This document shows, one piece after another, positions 8,209-16,587 of a DNA stretch of 64,000 nucleotides; the first letter of the stretch is position 1, and every line of letters begins with the position of its first letter. The DNA comes from Desulfobacteraceae bacterium (GTDB lineage: Bacteria; Desulfobacterota; Desulfobacteria; Desulfobacterales; UBA5852), in contig JABZFP010000027.1 of NCBI GenBank assembly GCA_014237395.1, positions 24,756 through 88,755 of the forward strand, given 5' to 3'. The notes below the pieces were generated by a model that made no database searches, was not told where the DNA came from, and saw nothing but the letters and a program-made list of their open reading frames with translations. The translations under genes were made by a program, and so were the position numbers.

Positions 8209-8423
8209 TGACGCCGTCGCCTGTTGGCGTCTTTGTGTGAGACAGAGTGGATTGCCCCTGGCCCCGGCCGTATTTTTCAAGAGAATCGATGGATTCTCAA
8301 TAGGCAACAGGTTTTTCCCGCCGAAAATCATCGTACACTATCGTACCCCACCCATCAGCAAAAATACCCTTCCCATACTAAATAATAGTATATACCTATG
8401 AAAAAAACCCTATTTATCTCATG

Positions 8424-8456
8424 TTGCCAGGTGCCATTTCGTCGCTAACTTATCCT
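8424..8456 (+). promoter_or_regulatory. weak candidate promoter for the small-peptide pair
   Basis: The 8209-8505 gap holds no gene. It becomes AT-rich from about 8330. TTGCCA (8424-8429) is followed 16 bases later by TAACTT (8446-8451) and then TATCCT, a poor sigma-70-like match, about 50 bases before the first start codon. Confidence 0.25.
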
Positions 8457-8505
8457 GTAAGAAGGAAAGCAAACTCGAACCAAACAACATACGAGGAGAA
8501 ACACC

Positions 8506-8640
8506 ATGGCGAATAATAACACGCAAGACTACTGGGACGACATAGACGAAGGCCACGTGGATACACGTCATTTCAATCACGAGTGCGAGAACCCCGATCC
8601 CCACCTGGGCTGCAATCTGGGAATCGACGTAGCAGGCTGA
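8506..8640 (+). CDS. 44-residue peptide of unknown function
   Basis: A short gene with an excellent ribosome site (GAGGAG, 7 bases before the ATG). The peptide is acidic and polar with no signal peptide. It starts MANNNTQDYWDDIDEGH and ends with two cysteines in HECENPDPHLGCNLGIDVAG, where a Cys-x8-Cys spacing and the Asp, His and Asn residues could bind metal or form a disulfide. It is followed after 17 bases by another tiny gene with its own strong ribosome site, and the pair ends in a perfect intrinsic terminator. That layout argues for a real expressed peptide. I do not recognise it; a RiPP precursor, toxin or stress miniprotein are possibilities. Confidence 0.6.
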   Translation: MANNNTQDYWDDIDEGHVDTRHFNHECENPDPHLGCNLGIDVAG

Positions 8641-8657
8641 CCCTGCAGGAGGTGACC

Positions 8658-8750
8658 ATGATAGGAACCATACTGACCATCGCGATCCTTGGCTACTACA
8701 TCAACAGTTGTGTAACGAACGTCAACACGAATGCGACCTGCAAGGTCTGA
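8658..8750 (+). CDS. 30-residue membrane miniprotein
   Basis: A tiny gene with ribosome site GCAGGAGGTGACC directly before its ATG. The peptide has one hydrophobic segment (MIGTILTIAILGYYI) followed by a short polar tail with two cysteines, NSCVTNVNTNATCKV. This resembles single-pass membrane miniproteins in form only. It is 17 bases after the 44-residue peptide gene and before a strong terminator, so both are probably made from one short mRNA. No family recognised. Confidence 0.55.
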   Translation: MIGTILTIAILGYYINSCVTNVNTNATCKV

Positions 8751-8855
8751 GAAAACGGCAGAGCTTCAATATCAAGGCACTGATTGGCATGACCCGCTGA
8801 ACTGACCTGAGTCGCCTTGTGGAAATAGCATCGATCCTGGCAAAAGGATGAAACA

Positions 8856-8886
8856 GGCAGAGCCTCTTTGAGGCTCTGCCTTTTTT
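8856..8886 (+). terminator. intrinsic terminator
   Basis: A perfect 11-bp stem GGCAGAGCCTC / GAGGCTCTGCC with a TTT loop is followed by TTTTTTG. It lies about 100 bases after the second small peptide gene. The following stretch to 9103 (about 220 bases) shows no gene. Confidence 0.92.
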
Positions 8887-9103
8887 GTGGTCTTGGCACC
8901 GCTTGCAAGCGCCGGCTAAACCATTTTCCCATCACACCGGAAGCCACCAATCAGGCCGGGATGGTCGACGCTTCGATTCTAACCCTCCGGATTAAACAGG
9001 CGCCTCTTGCGGGGTCAGCACTGGCATTACCAGAATGATGCGATTCTTTTCTGATCGGCATGAACCTTTTGGGTGGTCGGGGCAACCTATGGGGTAATTT
9101 CAG

Positions 9104-9613
9104 ATGGCTTTTTCAGACAAACCGGAGATACCCCGCGCTATGGTTGACCATGACATGAAAAACCCGACAACGCTACGCCATCTCCTCACGTGCAACCGCA
9201 ATGATGCCCAACCGGAAGCGGCTTGTTTTCAAAAACGGCTGGCGGCAACCATCATCAGGGACTTTCAAAGCGCGGTGCGGCTGGTGCGCGACCATTTTCC
9301 TCGTTATCTGGATCGCCTTTCCGGCGATCAGCTATTCCGGATCGGTGTGGCCTTCTTCCAGCAGGCCGACGTAGAAAAAGCGCGCTACTGCCTGGAATTG
9401 GCGGCCGGCAAGGAGGGCTCCTGGCAGCACAAGGCCATGCTGCTGGTGAGTCGAACATATGAGGCCGTCGGCAATGACCAACGCGCCATCACCGTTATCC
9501 AGGACCTTCTGGATCAGCAACCGGAGAAAACTTTCCGCCAGCAGGCCCTTAAAAGACTGATGACGCTTCAGTCCCAGGGCGGCAACCCGCTGTCAATGAC
9601 GGATACGGTCTAA
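9104..9613 (+). CDS. TPR-like protein of unknown function
   Basis: A 169-residue soluble protein. Residues about 75-155 look like tandem tetratricopeptide-type helix pairs: FRIGVAFFQQADVEKARYCLELAA and KAMLLVSRTYEAVGNDQRAITVIQDLLDQQP, with the expected Gly/Ala/Pro positions. Such repeats usually mediate protein contacts. No signal peptide. The start is uncertain: ATG codons at 9104, 9140 and 9152 are in frame and none has a strong ribosome site. It stands alone, so context does not help. Confidence 0.6.
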   Translation: MAFSDKPEIPRAMVDHDMKNPTTLRHLLTCNRNDAQPEAACFQKRLAATIIRDFQSAVRLVRDHFPRYLDRLSGDQLFRIGVAFFQQADVEKARYCLELAAGKEGSWQHKAMLLVSRTYEAVGNDQRAITVIQDLLDQQPEKTFRQQALKRLMTLQSQGGNPLSMTDTV

Positions 9614-9834
9614 AGGTCTGCCGTCTTGACCGGAAGGCACCCAAGGGGTGTATACCATCCAAGGCGCCATCTGATTGTTAGCAGCCGCCCGTTAAAATGG
9701 CCGGCGGTTGAGGGCCCTTCCATAAGCCCATCAATGGGTGTATGAAGGAAAAGTTCTTTTGACGATCTTATCACCGTCATCGGAGTGGGCGCCGCAGCCC
9801 CATTCCCTGACATGCCTTCCACAACAGGGTTCAC

Positions 9835-10785
9835 ATGAATACCTCCCCTAACGGCGCAGGGCGCATACACATGGATGCGGCGGTGGCGGGGCCCTTGTTT
9901 ATGCTGGCTTCCGCGCTGCTCTATACGCTGCTCAATCTCCAGGTCAAACTCCTGGGACCGGCGTTTTCAGCCTGGGACATCGGGTTTTACCGTTTTGCCG
10001 GCGGCATTCTGGTACTGGTGGCGGTTTTCGGTCGCCGGCGCAACCCGTTCCGGGGACACAATACGCGCCTGCTCCTCATCCGGGGCGGCACCGGCTCCAT
10101 CGCTTTTATCTGTATGGTAACAGCCATTCAACGGCTGCCGATCTCCACGGCGCTGGTGATCTTTTACTCCTTTCCGGCGTTTTCGGCCGTGTTTTCCTAT
10201 TTTATCTATGGGGAGCGCGTCGGCAAACTCGAAATCGTATGCATCGTCGGCGTGTTGGCCGGCGTGGGTATCCTTTTCGACTTCCAGCCCGGCGGTGAAC
10301 TGCTCGGCCAGGTCATCGCCCTCATCGGCGGCGCTTTCGCGGGGTTGACGGTAACCCTGATCCGCACGCTCCGGGAGCAGAACGGCCCGGTCATTATTTA
10401 TCTCTATCTCTGTACTATGGGCTTTTTCGTGACGGCGCCCATGTTCGCCCTGCAGCCGACCTTGCCGTCGACGCCGACGGAATGGGCCATGATTCCTGGC
10501 ATCGTTTTCACCTCGGTGACGGCGCAGCTCCTGATGAACCAGGGGTTTTTCTATTGCCGGGGTTGGGAAGGGGGCGTGTTCATGTCCAGTGAAGTCATCT
10601 TCACCGCGATTGTCGGCATTGCCTTTATGGGCGATCCGGCCTCCTGGCGGTTCTGGGCCGGCGGTGTTGCGGTTCTCACCAGTATCGTGGCGCTCAACCG
10701 GCTGAAAGCGATTGCCGTCCCGGTTGCAATGACGCCGGGTTCAGATAGCGCCGGGCTCGTGGCAAAAGGACGGTCCGGCGATTGA
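9835..10785 (+). CDS. EamA/DMT-family transporter
   Basis: A 316-residue integral membrane protein with about ten hydrophobic helices in two five-helix halves, as in EamA-family (drug/metabolite transporter) exporters. The first half shows LLYTLLNLQVKLLG and FYSFPAFSAVFSYFIYGE; the second repeats the pattern with SSEVIFTAIVGIAFMGDP, the usual helix 9-10 region with an acidic residue. The substrate cannot be predicted. An in-frame ATG at 9871 would still keep the first helix; 9835 is preferred because ACAGGG lies 6 bases upstream. The 220 bases before it hold no gene. It is probably transcribed alone or with the following gene. Confidence 0.88.
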   Translation: MNTSPNGAGRIHMDAAVAGPLFMLASALLYTLLNLQVKLLGPAFSAWDIGFYRFAGGILVLVAVFGRRRNPFRGHNTRLLLIRGGTGSIAFICMVTAIQRLPISTALVIFYSFPAFSAVFSYFIYGERVGKLEIVCIVGVLAGVGILFDFQPGGELLGQVIALIGGAFAGLTVTLIRTLREQNGPVIIYLYLCTMGFFVTAPMFALQPTLPSTPTEWAMIPGIVFTSVTAQLLMNQGFFYCRGWEGGVFMSSEVIFTAIVGIAFMGDPASWRFWAGGVAVLTSIVALNRLKAIAVPVAMTPGSDSAGLVAKGRSGD

Positions 10786-10859
10786 TCCAGGGGATTGCGG
10801 TTTAACCTCCCGACAATTCCAAAGCTGTTTTCAACCGGTTTCATATCTTGGAGGTGGTC

Positions 10860-11531
10860 GTGAGGAAAACGCACAAAATACCCCTGTTTCCCCTGGGGCT
10901 GGTTCTGCTGCCGGACATGATGTTGCCGCTGCACATTTTCGAAGAGCGCTACAAAGCGATGGTATCGGCGTGTCTGGCGAACGACAGGCCGTTCGGCATC
11001 GTGCTGTTCGACGGGGGGGCCATCCGTTCGGTCGGTTGCATGGCCAGGATCACGGAGGTTCTAAAGCGATACGATGACGGCCGTATGGATATCATGACCC
11101 GTGGTGGCGAACGGTTTGTCATCCGGGAACTGATCGAAGAACAGGCCTATATGGAAGCCCGGGTTTTCTTCTTCGACGATGGGGAGGACACCCCGGGAGA
11201 TGACCTGGCGGACGTCGTTGACGCTGCCGGACATTTGCTCAAGGAGGTCGCCGGCATCGATGCCGATTTCGATGTGTCGACCCTCGACGGTCACATCCCG
11301 CCGAAACAGCTTTCATTTGCCATCGCGGCCCTGGAAGGTTTCGCCCCCGCTGAACGCCAGGGCTTTCTGGAAATGACATCTTCTTCCGAGAGGCTGAAGA
11401 AGTGTGTCCAGGCGCTCTCCCGCATCGTGGCCCGCAACCGATTGACCCGCGAGATCCAGCAGATGATCGGCGGCAACGGCCACCCCCCTGAAAGTATTCT
11501 GAGAGAACTCGGGGACCGGAGAAATATATGA
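10860..11531 (+). CDS. stand-alone Lon substrate-binding (LON N-terminal) domain protein
   Basis: A 223-residue protein consisting of the N-terminal domain of Lon proteases without the AAA or protease domains. The family opening is clear: IPLFPLGLVLLPDMMLPLHIFEERYKAMV, followed by FGIVLFDG, then VGCMARITEVLKRYDDGRMDIMTRGGERFVI. The C-terminal third is helical. Such proteins are common and of unknown role, perhaps substrate adaptors. The start is a GTG four bases after GGAGGTGGTC; a TTG further upstream would include the ribosome site itself. It converges with the helicase gene, and a shared terminator lies between them. Confidence 0.88.
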   Translation: MRKTHKIPLFPLGLVLLPDMMLPLHIFEERYKAMVSACLANDRPFGIVLFDGGAIRSVGCMARITEVLKRYDDGRMDIMTRGGERFVIRELIEEQAYMEARVFFFDDGEDTPGDDLADVVDAAGHLLKEVAGIDADFDVSTLDGHIPPKQLSFAIAALEGFAPAERQGFLEMTSSSERLKKCVQALSRIVARNRLTREIQQMIGGNGHPPESILRELGDRRNI

Positions 11532-11544
11532 AACGGGTTGCTCT

Positions 11545-11579
11545 AAAGACAAGACCCCGCACGGGGACTTTGTCTTTTA
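11545..11579. terminator. bidirectional intrinsic terminator
   Basis: AAAGACAA-GA-CCCC-GCAC-GGGG-AC-TTTGTCTTT forms a stem with A-rich and T-rich flanks between two convergent genes. It could end transcription from both sides, and its right edge contains the helicase stop codon. Confidence 0.8.
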
Positions 11580-12821
11580 ACGATGCTTTCTCTTCTTCTT
11601 TTTCCCTTTGTTATTCTCCCAGGCTTCCTGCTCCCGTATAAGGGCTTCAGCGCTCGTTGCCTCGGACGCGCTTTCAATGGCACGGGCGTAGTCTTTCTTG
11701 CTGATTTTAATTTCTTCGATGGGCTTCTTCACGAGCGCCTGAACAACGGCAAGCCGCTCTTTTTCTTCGCTGCTGCAAAAGGATATGGCGACACCCTTGT
11801 TGAATCCCCGCCCGGTCCGGCCGATCCGGTGAACATAGGTTTCGGGTTCGACCGGCATATCATAGTTGATCACATAGTGAATATCCGGGATGTCGATTCC
11901 CCGGGCGCTCACATCCGTGGCAATGAGCACATTGGCTTCGCCCCCTTTGAAGCCCTGCATCACCTGGGATCGATGGGTCTGATCCTTTTCGCCGTGAATG
12001 GCTAAAACAGCAATTCCGGCGCGCGCCATGGCCTTGGCCACTCTTTCGGCGCGGACGCGCGTGCGCACAAAGACCATCATTCGGCTGTCCGGGTTTTCAT
12101 TGATAAACCGCTCCAGGAAAAACCGTTTGTCATCCATGTCAACGAACATCACAAAATGGGAGATGTTTTTCGACACCGGGTCTTCCGGTGAAATCTGGAT
12201 GCGGATGGCCGTGCTTTTGACTTGGGAGTAGGCCAGTTTCTTGATGGTTTTATCGATGGTCGCGGAGAAAAAGAGGGTCTGGTGCTTGCCGGGCAGCATC
12301 TTTTTGACCGATTTGATGTCGTTGATAAATCCCTTGTCCAGCATCCGGTCGGCCTCGTCCAGCACGAGGGTGTGAATGCCCTTGATCTTGATATAGCCCT
12401 GGCTGATCAGATCGAACATGCGCCCCGGCGTGGCAATCAGGATATCGATGCCGTCCTGCAGTTTTTTAATTTGGGCATCCTGCTCCACGCCGCCGTAAAC
12501 GACGTAGCTTTTAACCTTGGTGTGCCGCGACAGTTGGACGAAGACATCGTTGATCTGCATGGCCAGCTCCCGGGTGGGAACCATCACGAGGCACTTTATA
12601 CCCACCGCCCGTTTGCTGCTTTTAAAGCTGTGAATGCGATCGATCACCGGAATCGCAAACGCAAGGGTTTTGCCGGTGCCCGTCTGGGCAATGGCCAGCA
12701 CATCCTCGCCTTTCAGAATCGACGGAATGGATTTGAACTGAATATCCGTGGGCTTTTTAAAGCCAAGTCCGGCCAGGTTTTTCTTAATATCTTCCGAAAT
12801 AGCGTATTTTTCGAATTTCAT
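11577..12821 (-). CDS. rhlE: DEAD-box ATP-dependent RNA helicase, RhlE-like
   Basis: A 414-residue helicase with all superfamily 2 motifs in order: the Q motif (FKKPTDIQFKSIPSIL), motif I AQTGTGKT, Ia PTRELAMQI, Ib TPGRM, II DEAD, III SAT, IV MVFVRTR, V ATDVSARGID and VI HRIGRTGR. The C-terminus is short and very basic (GKKKKRKHR), as in RhlE/SrmB-like proteins that use a basic tail to hold RNA. It would remodel rRNA or mRNA structure in the cytosol. The start ATG follows GGTTGAGGTGTC. Monocistronic, converging with the LON-domain gene. The precise subfamily (RhlE or CsdA-like) is a best guess. Confidence 0.9.
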   Translation of the reverse strand: MKFEKYAISEDIKKNLAGLGFKKPTDIQFKSIPSILKGEDVLAIAQTGTGKTLAFAIPVIDRIHSFKSSKRAVGIKCLVMVPTRELAMQINDVFVQLSRHTKVKSYVVYGGVEQDAQIKKLQDGIDILIATPGRMFDLISQGYIKIKGIHTLVLDEADRMLDKGFINDIKSVKKMLPGKHQTLFFSATIDKTIKKLAYSQVKSTAIRIQISPEDPVSKNISHFVMFVDMDDKRFFLERFINENPDSRMMVFVRTRVRAERVAKAMARAGIAVLAIHGEKDQTHRSQVMQGFKGGEANVLIATDVSARGIDIPDIHYVINYDMPVEPETYVHRIGRTGRGFNKGVAISFCSSEEKERLAVVQALVKKPIEEIKISKKDYARAIESASEATSAEALIREQEAWENNKGKKKKRKHR

Positions 12822-13288
12822 GACACCTCAACCTTTAAAAACGGTTTGTTTGCCCACGCTATACCCCTTACCGAGGCGATAGACAAATCATCTTTCGGGA
12901 TGGGGCCAGGAGGCCCTGCATCGGGTCGATTGTCCCTGACCCGTGCCGCGGCTGGTGCCATCTGTTTTTCCGCGCCATTCTTTCCTTTTTTACCTACTGG
13001 TTGGGTAAACAAACTCCCAGTTGGCTGATTGCCACTGTCGTGCGTCCATGGCGTAAGGCAAAATAAATAGTAAAAACAATAGATTATAAAATATTGGGCG
13101 GTGGCTTGCCTTGGCCCGTTTCTTGATAAGGTGTTTAATAACGGCCTGCACCGTGTATGGGAATCGGGAAATGCTCCGGCGGCGATTACGTTCGTGGCGG
13201 GGCACCCATTCGGATGTTGGGCAGTTCACGACATCGCACGACGTCGAAAATGGCGATCTTTCATTGCTGTATCAGGAATCGCGGGGGG
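12822..13288. other. intergenic region between divergent genes
   Basis: About 470 bases between the divergently read helicase and L,D-transpeptidase genes. The centre (13045-13100) is AT-rich and probably holds promoters for one or both, but I cannot place convincing -35/-10 pairs. No coding signal apart from possible upstream start codons of the transpeptidase. Confidence 0.4.
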
Positions 13289-15013
13289 ATGGTGGCAAGA
13301 GGAATCGGTATCCTGGTCTTTGGGGCGGCGCTGCTGGCCTGCCTGTTCACAGGCGCGTCGGCAGGGGATTGGCAGCATGAAACGGCGCGGCAACTGGAGC
13401 AGCAGTTGCAGCCGCCGTTGGTTGGCGATACGCCGAACGGCCCTGACCGGCACTTTGACTGCTATCGTGCGGTGGTTCGGTTTTACGCCTATCGCGACTA
13501 TAAACCGGCCTGGGTGGACCAGTTCGGCCTTTTGCCGGAGGGGGCCATGGCCCTGGCGGCGGTGAAACAGGCCGGCAACCAGGGATTGCGTTACGCGGAT
13601 TACCGCAACCCCTGGCTGGACGATCTGCTGGATGGTGTGACCACCAGGCCGGTCATCATCGGCCCGGCTTTTAAAGGAAAACAAGTCCAGCTCGATCTGG
13701 TCGTGACCGAGATGGTGTTGCGCTACGCCCGGCACCGCACCATGGGGCGCATCGATCCGGCGATGATCACCCAAGGTGTGGCGACGGAAAAAGCACCCGC
13801 CCGGGATCTGGCGGTGGCACTGGCGGAATCGTTGGAAAACGGCCGACTGGACGATTTTTTTGCGCAACTGGGACCGCAGCATGCAGCTTACCGGGCCCTG
13901 CAAAAAAGCCTGCCGCGCCACCAGCGAATCAAAGCGGCCGGAGGCTGGTCGGTCATCGATGATGGCCCGCCGCTGGAACATGGTGATTGCGGCGTGCGGG
14001 TGGCGCAGTTACGGAGCCGTTTGGGCGTCTCCGGCAATGTCCAGCGCGCTGCCGCGTTAAAGGCCGCTTGCTTCGACGATCGCCTCGCGACGGCCGTGGC
14101 CGGGTTTCAACGCCGCCACGGATTGACGGCCGACGGGGTTGTGGGCGAACGCACCCTGGCCGCCCTGAATGTTCCGGTGGAGCAGCGTATCCGCCAGATC
14201 CAGGTGAATCTGGAGCGTTGGCGCTGGATGCCCGAAGACCTCGGATCCCGCTACGTGCTGGTCAACATTCCCGGCTTCCAGATGCAGGTGGTCGAGGCGG
14301 GGCAGGTGGTTAAAACCATGCGCACCATTGTGGGGCAAAAACGCCGCCCGACGCCGGTGCTTTCCAGCAAAATTACCTATCTCGAAATCAACCCCTACTG
14401 GTATGTGCCCTCCAAAATCGCCCGCGAGGACCTGCTGCCCAAAATTCAGGAAAACCCCTCTTATCTGGTGCGCCAGAATTTTCGTGTTTTTGACAGTTGG
14501 GACAAAGATGCCCGGGAACTCAATCCCTTCACCATCAACTGGGCATCCCTCAGCCAAGACCATTTTCCGTTTCGACTGCGCCAGGAACCCGCGGCCCACA
14601 ACGCCCTGGGACGGGTGAAGTTCATGTTCCCCAACGAGATGAGTGTCTACATCCACGATACCCCCTCCAAAAGCCTTTTCAAGCGGTCGTCCCGGCCTTT
14701 TTCGTCCGGCTGTGTGCGTGTGGAAGCCCCCCTGGAATTGGTGGCCCTCCTTTTGCGGCATCAGGATTGGGACCAGGCCCGTTTGTCGGAAGCGGTGGAT
14801 TCCAACCAGCGGCAGGTGGTCATCCTGGACGACCCCATGCCCGTCCATCTGGTCTATTTGACGGCCTGGGTGGCCGCCGGCGGGGAGACCCATTTTCGGG
14901 AAGACATTTACGGGCACGACCAAACCCTGCTCAGCGCCCTGAACGAAAGCACGGCCACGCCGCTGGCCCGCGGTAATGTCATACCCTATCCAGTCTATTG
15001 GGGGCGATTGTAG
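13289..15013 (+). CDS. YcbB/LdtD-type L,D-transpeptidase
   Basis: A 574-residue periplasmic enzyme that would form 3-3 crosslinks in peptidoglycan or attach proteins to it. It begins with a signal peptide (MVARGIGILVFGAALLACLF). Residues about 40-220 are the YcbB scaffold region. Residues about 255-305 are a peptidoglycan-binding domain (FDDRLATAVAGFQRRHGL and DGVVGERTLAALN). The YkuD catalytic domain covers about 330-520, with IHDTPS and the catalytic Cys in SSGCVRVE. Length and order match YcbB. The start is uncertain: the reading frame is open to 13157 and ATGs at 13214 and 13250 are possible, but 13289 puts the signal peptide at the N-terminus and follows a G-rich stretch. Confidence 0.9.
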   Translation: MVARGIGILVFGAALLACLFTGASAGDWQHETARQLEQQLQPPLVGDTPNGPDRHFDCYRAVVRFYAYRDYKPAWVDQFGLLPEGAMALAAVKQAGNQGLRYADYRNPWLDDLLDGVTTRPVIIGPAFKGKQVQLDLVVTEMVLRYARHRTMGRIDPAMITQGVATEKAPARDLAVALAESLENGRLDDFFAQLGPQHAAYRALQKSLPRHQRIKAAGGWSVIDDGPPLEHGDCGVRVAQLRSRLGVSGNVQRAAALKAACFDDRLATAVAGFQRRHGLTADGVVGERTLAALNVPVEQRIRQIQVNLERWRWMPEDLGSRYVLVNIPGFQMQVVEAGQVVKTMRTIVGQKRRPTPVLSSKITYLEINPYWYVPSKIAREDLLPKIQENPSYLVRQNFRVFDSWDKDARELNPFTINWASLSQDHFPFRLRQEPAAHNALGRVKFMFPNEMSVYIHDTPSKSLFKRSSRPFSSGCVRVEAPLELVALLLRHQDWDQARLSEAVDSNQRQVVILDDPMPVHLVYLTAWVAAGGETHFREDIYGHDQTLLSALNESTATPLARGNVIPYPVYWGRL

Positions 15014-15097
15014 GGTGCCCTTTCTTGGGCCCGATACCATCGATTCCCATCCATCTGCGGATGACAAACGTCAATCGTTAAAACTCCGGAGGGAAAA

Positions 15098-15544
15098 ATG
15101 AAACGCTTGATTTCAGTGATTGTGTTGGCTGTTATGGTTGGGTGTGCCCCGTCCTATCCCAGCCTCAGCCAGATTGACCGGTACGATTCCACTGACCAGG
15201 AAATCCTCTACGGCATGCTCGAAACGCTGCAGCGCACCTTGAATGAGCGGGATGTCGAAGGGTGGTTCGCGCTCTATGCGGATGATGCCGTCATCACCTA
15301 CACCAAAAATCGTCCCACCCCGAAGCAGGCGGTCATGGACGACGTTCGGCAACAGGACTTGAGCACCTGGAATTTCACCATTACCGACATCAAAATCGTC
15401 AGCACCGAAATCGATACCGAAACGGCGAAAATTAAAACGATTTTGCGCATGAAGACCGGCAATGCCACCCGAAACCATCCGGAAACCTATTATTTTGCCA
15501 AAACAGACGGGAAGTGGCTGATTACCAAAGAGACGAACCCTTGA
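15098..15544 (+). CDS. lipoprotein with SnoaL/NTF2-like domain
   Basis: A 148-residue lipoprotein with lipobox MVGCA (Cys16). The mature part has an NTF2-like cone fold pattern: a first helix LYGMLETLQRTLNERDVEGWFALYADDAVITY, the typical DUF4440/SnoaL opening in which a helix is followed by W-F-x-L-Y-A-D-D-A, then three strands ending in YYFAKTDGKWLITKE. Members bind small ligands or act as isomerases, but no catalytic residues are obvious. ATG follows ACTCCGGAGGGAAAA. It may be co-transcribed with the transpeptidase, 84 bases upstream. Confidence 0.75.
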   Translation: MKRLISVIVLAVMVGCAPSYPSLSQIDRYDSTDQEILYGMLETLQRTLNERDVEGWFALYADDAVITYTKNRPTPKQAVMDDVRQQDLSTWNFTITDIKIVSTEIDTETAKIKTILRMKTGNATRNHPETYYFAKTDGKWLITKETNP

Positions 15545-15665
15545 GGTTAAGCGCTTCTCATCGGGTTCCTGAACCACGGCGATTGCGGCACGCGGCATTG
15601 GGCGCGTCTTGAACGGGGCAGGTGCCAACATCCCCGGACATCTTCGATGGTCCGTCCTAAGGCCC

Positions 15666-15905
15666 CTAGCCGCCTTCGACGGGGGAAAAGAACACCAGGT
15701 CATCCATTTCCTGGAGGACCTGATCCAGCCGGGCCGGGCGTCCGTTGACAAAGGTGAGCAGCGTGACCTGCTGGACGGCGGGAACCTTCAGTTGATCGAG
15801 CACCCTTTCGACCGTGGTGTCCGCATCCACCGTCAGCGTGCCGCCTTCCGGCAGATGGGCGGTGTAGCAACGGAAAGCGTGATGGCCGCGGGCCTTGATG
15901 CGCAT
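15666..15905 (-). CDS. MoaD/ThiS-family sulfur-carrier protein
   Basis: A 79-residue ubiquitin-like protein ending in the diglycine (SPVEGG) that is thiocarboxylated in MoaD and ThiS. It shows the beta-grasp pattern MRIKARGHHAFRCY, LPEGGTLTVDADTTVERVLDQLKVP and VTLLTFVNGRPARLDQVLQEMDDLVFFSPVEGG, where VNG and L-x-D-x-D match the family. It starts one base after the stop of the CoA-transferase B gene (TAAGATG), so it is the third gene of that operon. The regulon also encodes an aldehyde ferredoxin oxidoreductase, which needs tungstopterin, so a role in sulfur supply to that cofactor is a reasonable inference. A thiamin role is less likely here. Confidence 0.8.
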   Translation of the reverse strand: MRIKARGHHAFRCYTAHLPEGGTLTVDADTTVERVLDQLKVPAVQQVTLLTFVNGRPARLDQVLQEMDDLVFFSPVEGG

Positions 15906-15906
15906 C

Positions 15907-16587
15907 TTATGAATCCATAACCTTGATGTCGGCCGCCGCAACGAAAGGGGCTTCCGTGAGTTCGGTCAATCGGGTAAGATCGATTTCAGGTGCGATTTCC
16001 TGCAGGGTCAGGACACCCTCGATAAAACGGAAGACGCCAAGCTCGGTGATGACAAAATCGGCTTCGTGGAATCCGGTTATCGGAAGGGAGCAAGCCTTGA
16101 CAAGTTTGGGGCGCCCGTCGCTTCCGTTATGCCGCATGGCCACGACGACCTGTTTGGCGCCGGATACCAGGTCCATCGCCCCGCCGACACCCAACTGACG
16201 GCCATTGGGAATGATCCAGTTGGCAATATTGCCCGTTTGATCGACTTCAAAGGCGCCAATCACCGTTGCATCGACGTGACCGCCCCGTATCATGCCGAAG
16301 GAGGCGGCACTGTCGAAATAGCTGCAGCCCGGGGTTTCCGTTACCGGCTCGCGACCGGCGTTGATCAAACGGCTGTCCGCTTCACCCTCGGCCGCTTTGG
16401 GTCCGACGCCCATCATGCCGTTTTCGGCCTGGATGAAGATCCGATCGCTCCGGATGAAATTGGCCACCATGGTCGGGATACCGACCCCCAGATTGATAAT
16501 CATGGTCCGGTCGCGTCCCATGAATTCCGAGGCAATCCGTCTGGCAATCCTTGCGCGGGCGATGTCGCCGGGGACAATCTCCTTCAT
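15907..16587 (-). CDS. 3-oxoacid-type CoA-transferase, subunit B
   Basis: A 226-residue family I CoA-transferase beta subunit. The catalytic Glu lies in IQAENGMMGVG (the ENG motif that forms the acyl-thioester intermediate). Other family motifs are INLGVGIPTMV near the N-terminus, VIGAFEVDQTGNIANW and GVGGAMDLVSGAKQVVVAM. With subunit A it would move CoA between acyl-CoA and a 3-oxo or other short acid. The start is the ATG that overlaps the stop of subunit A as ATGA and follows GAAGGGGGAGAA. The substrate cannot be decided; acetoacetate-like acids are favoured by the nearby thiolase. Confidence 0.92.
   Translation of the reverse strand: MKEIVPGDIARARIARRIASEFMGRDRTMIINLGVGIPTMVANFIRSDRIFIQAENGMMGVGPKAAEGEADSRLINAGREPVTETPGCSYFDSAASFGMIRGGHVDATVIGAFEVDQTGNIANWIIPNGRQLGVGGAMDLVSGAKQVVVAMRHNGSDGRPKLVKACSLPITGFHEADFVITELGVFRFIEGVLTLQEIAPEIDLTRLTELTEAPFVAAADIKVMDS

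Noticed and set aside
12222..13028. A 268-codon plus-strand frame over the helicase gene
   Set aside because: Antisense to the conserved helicase motifs; no ribosome site.
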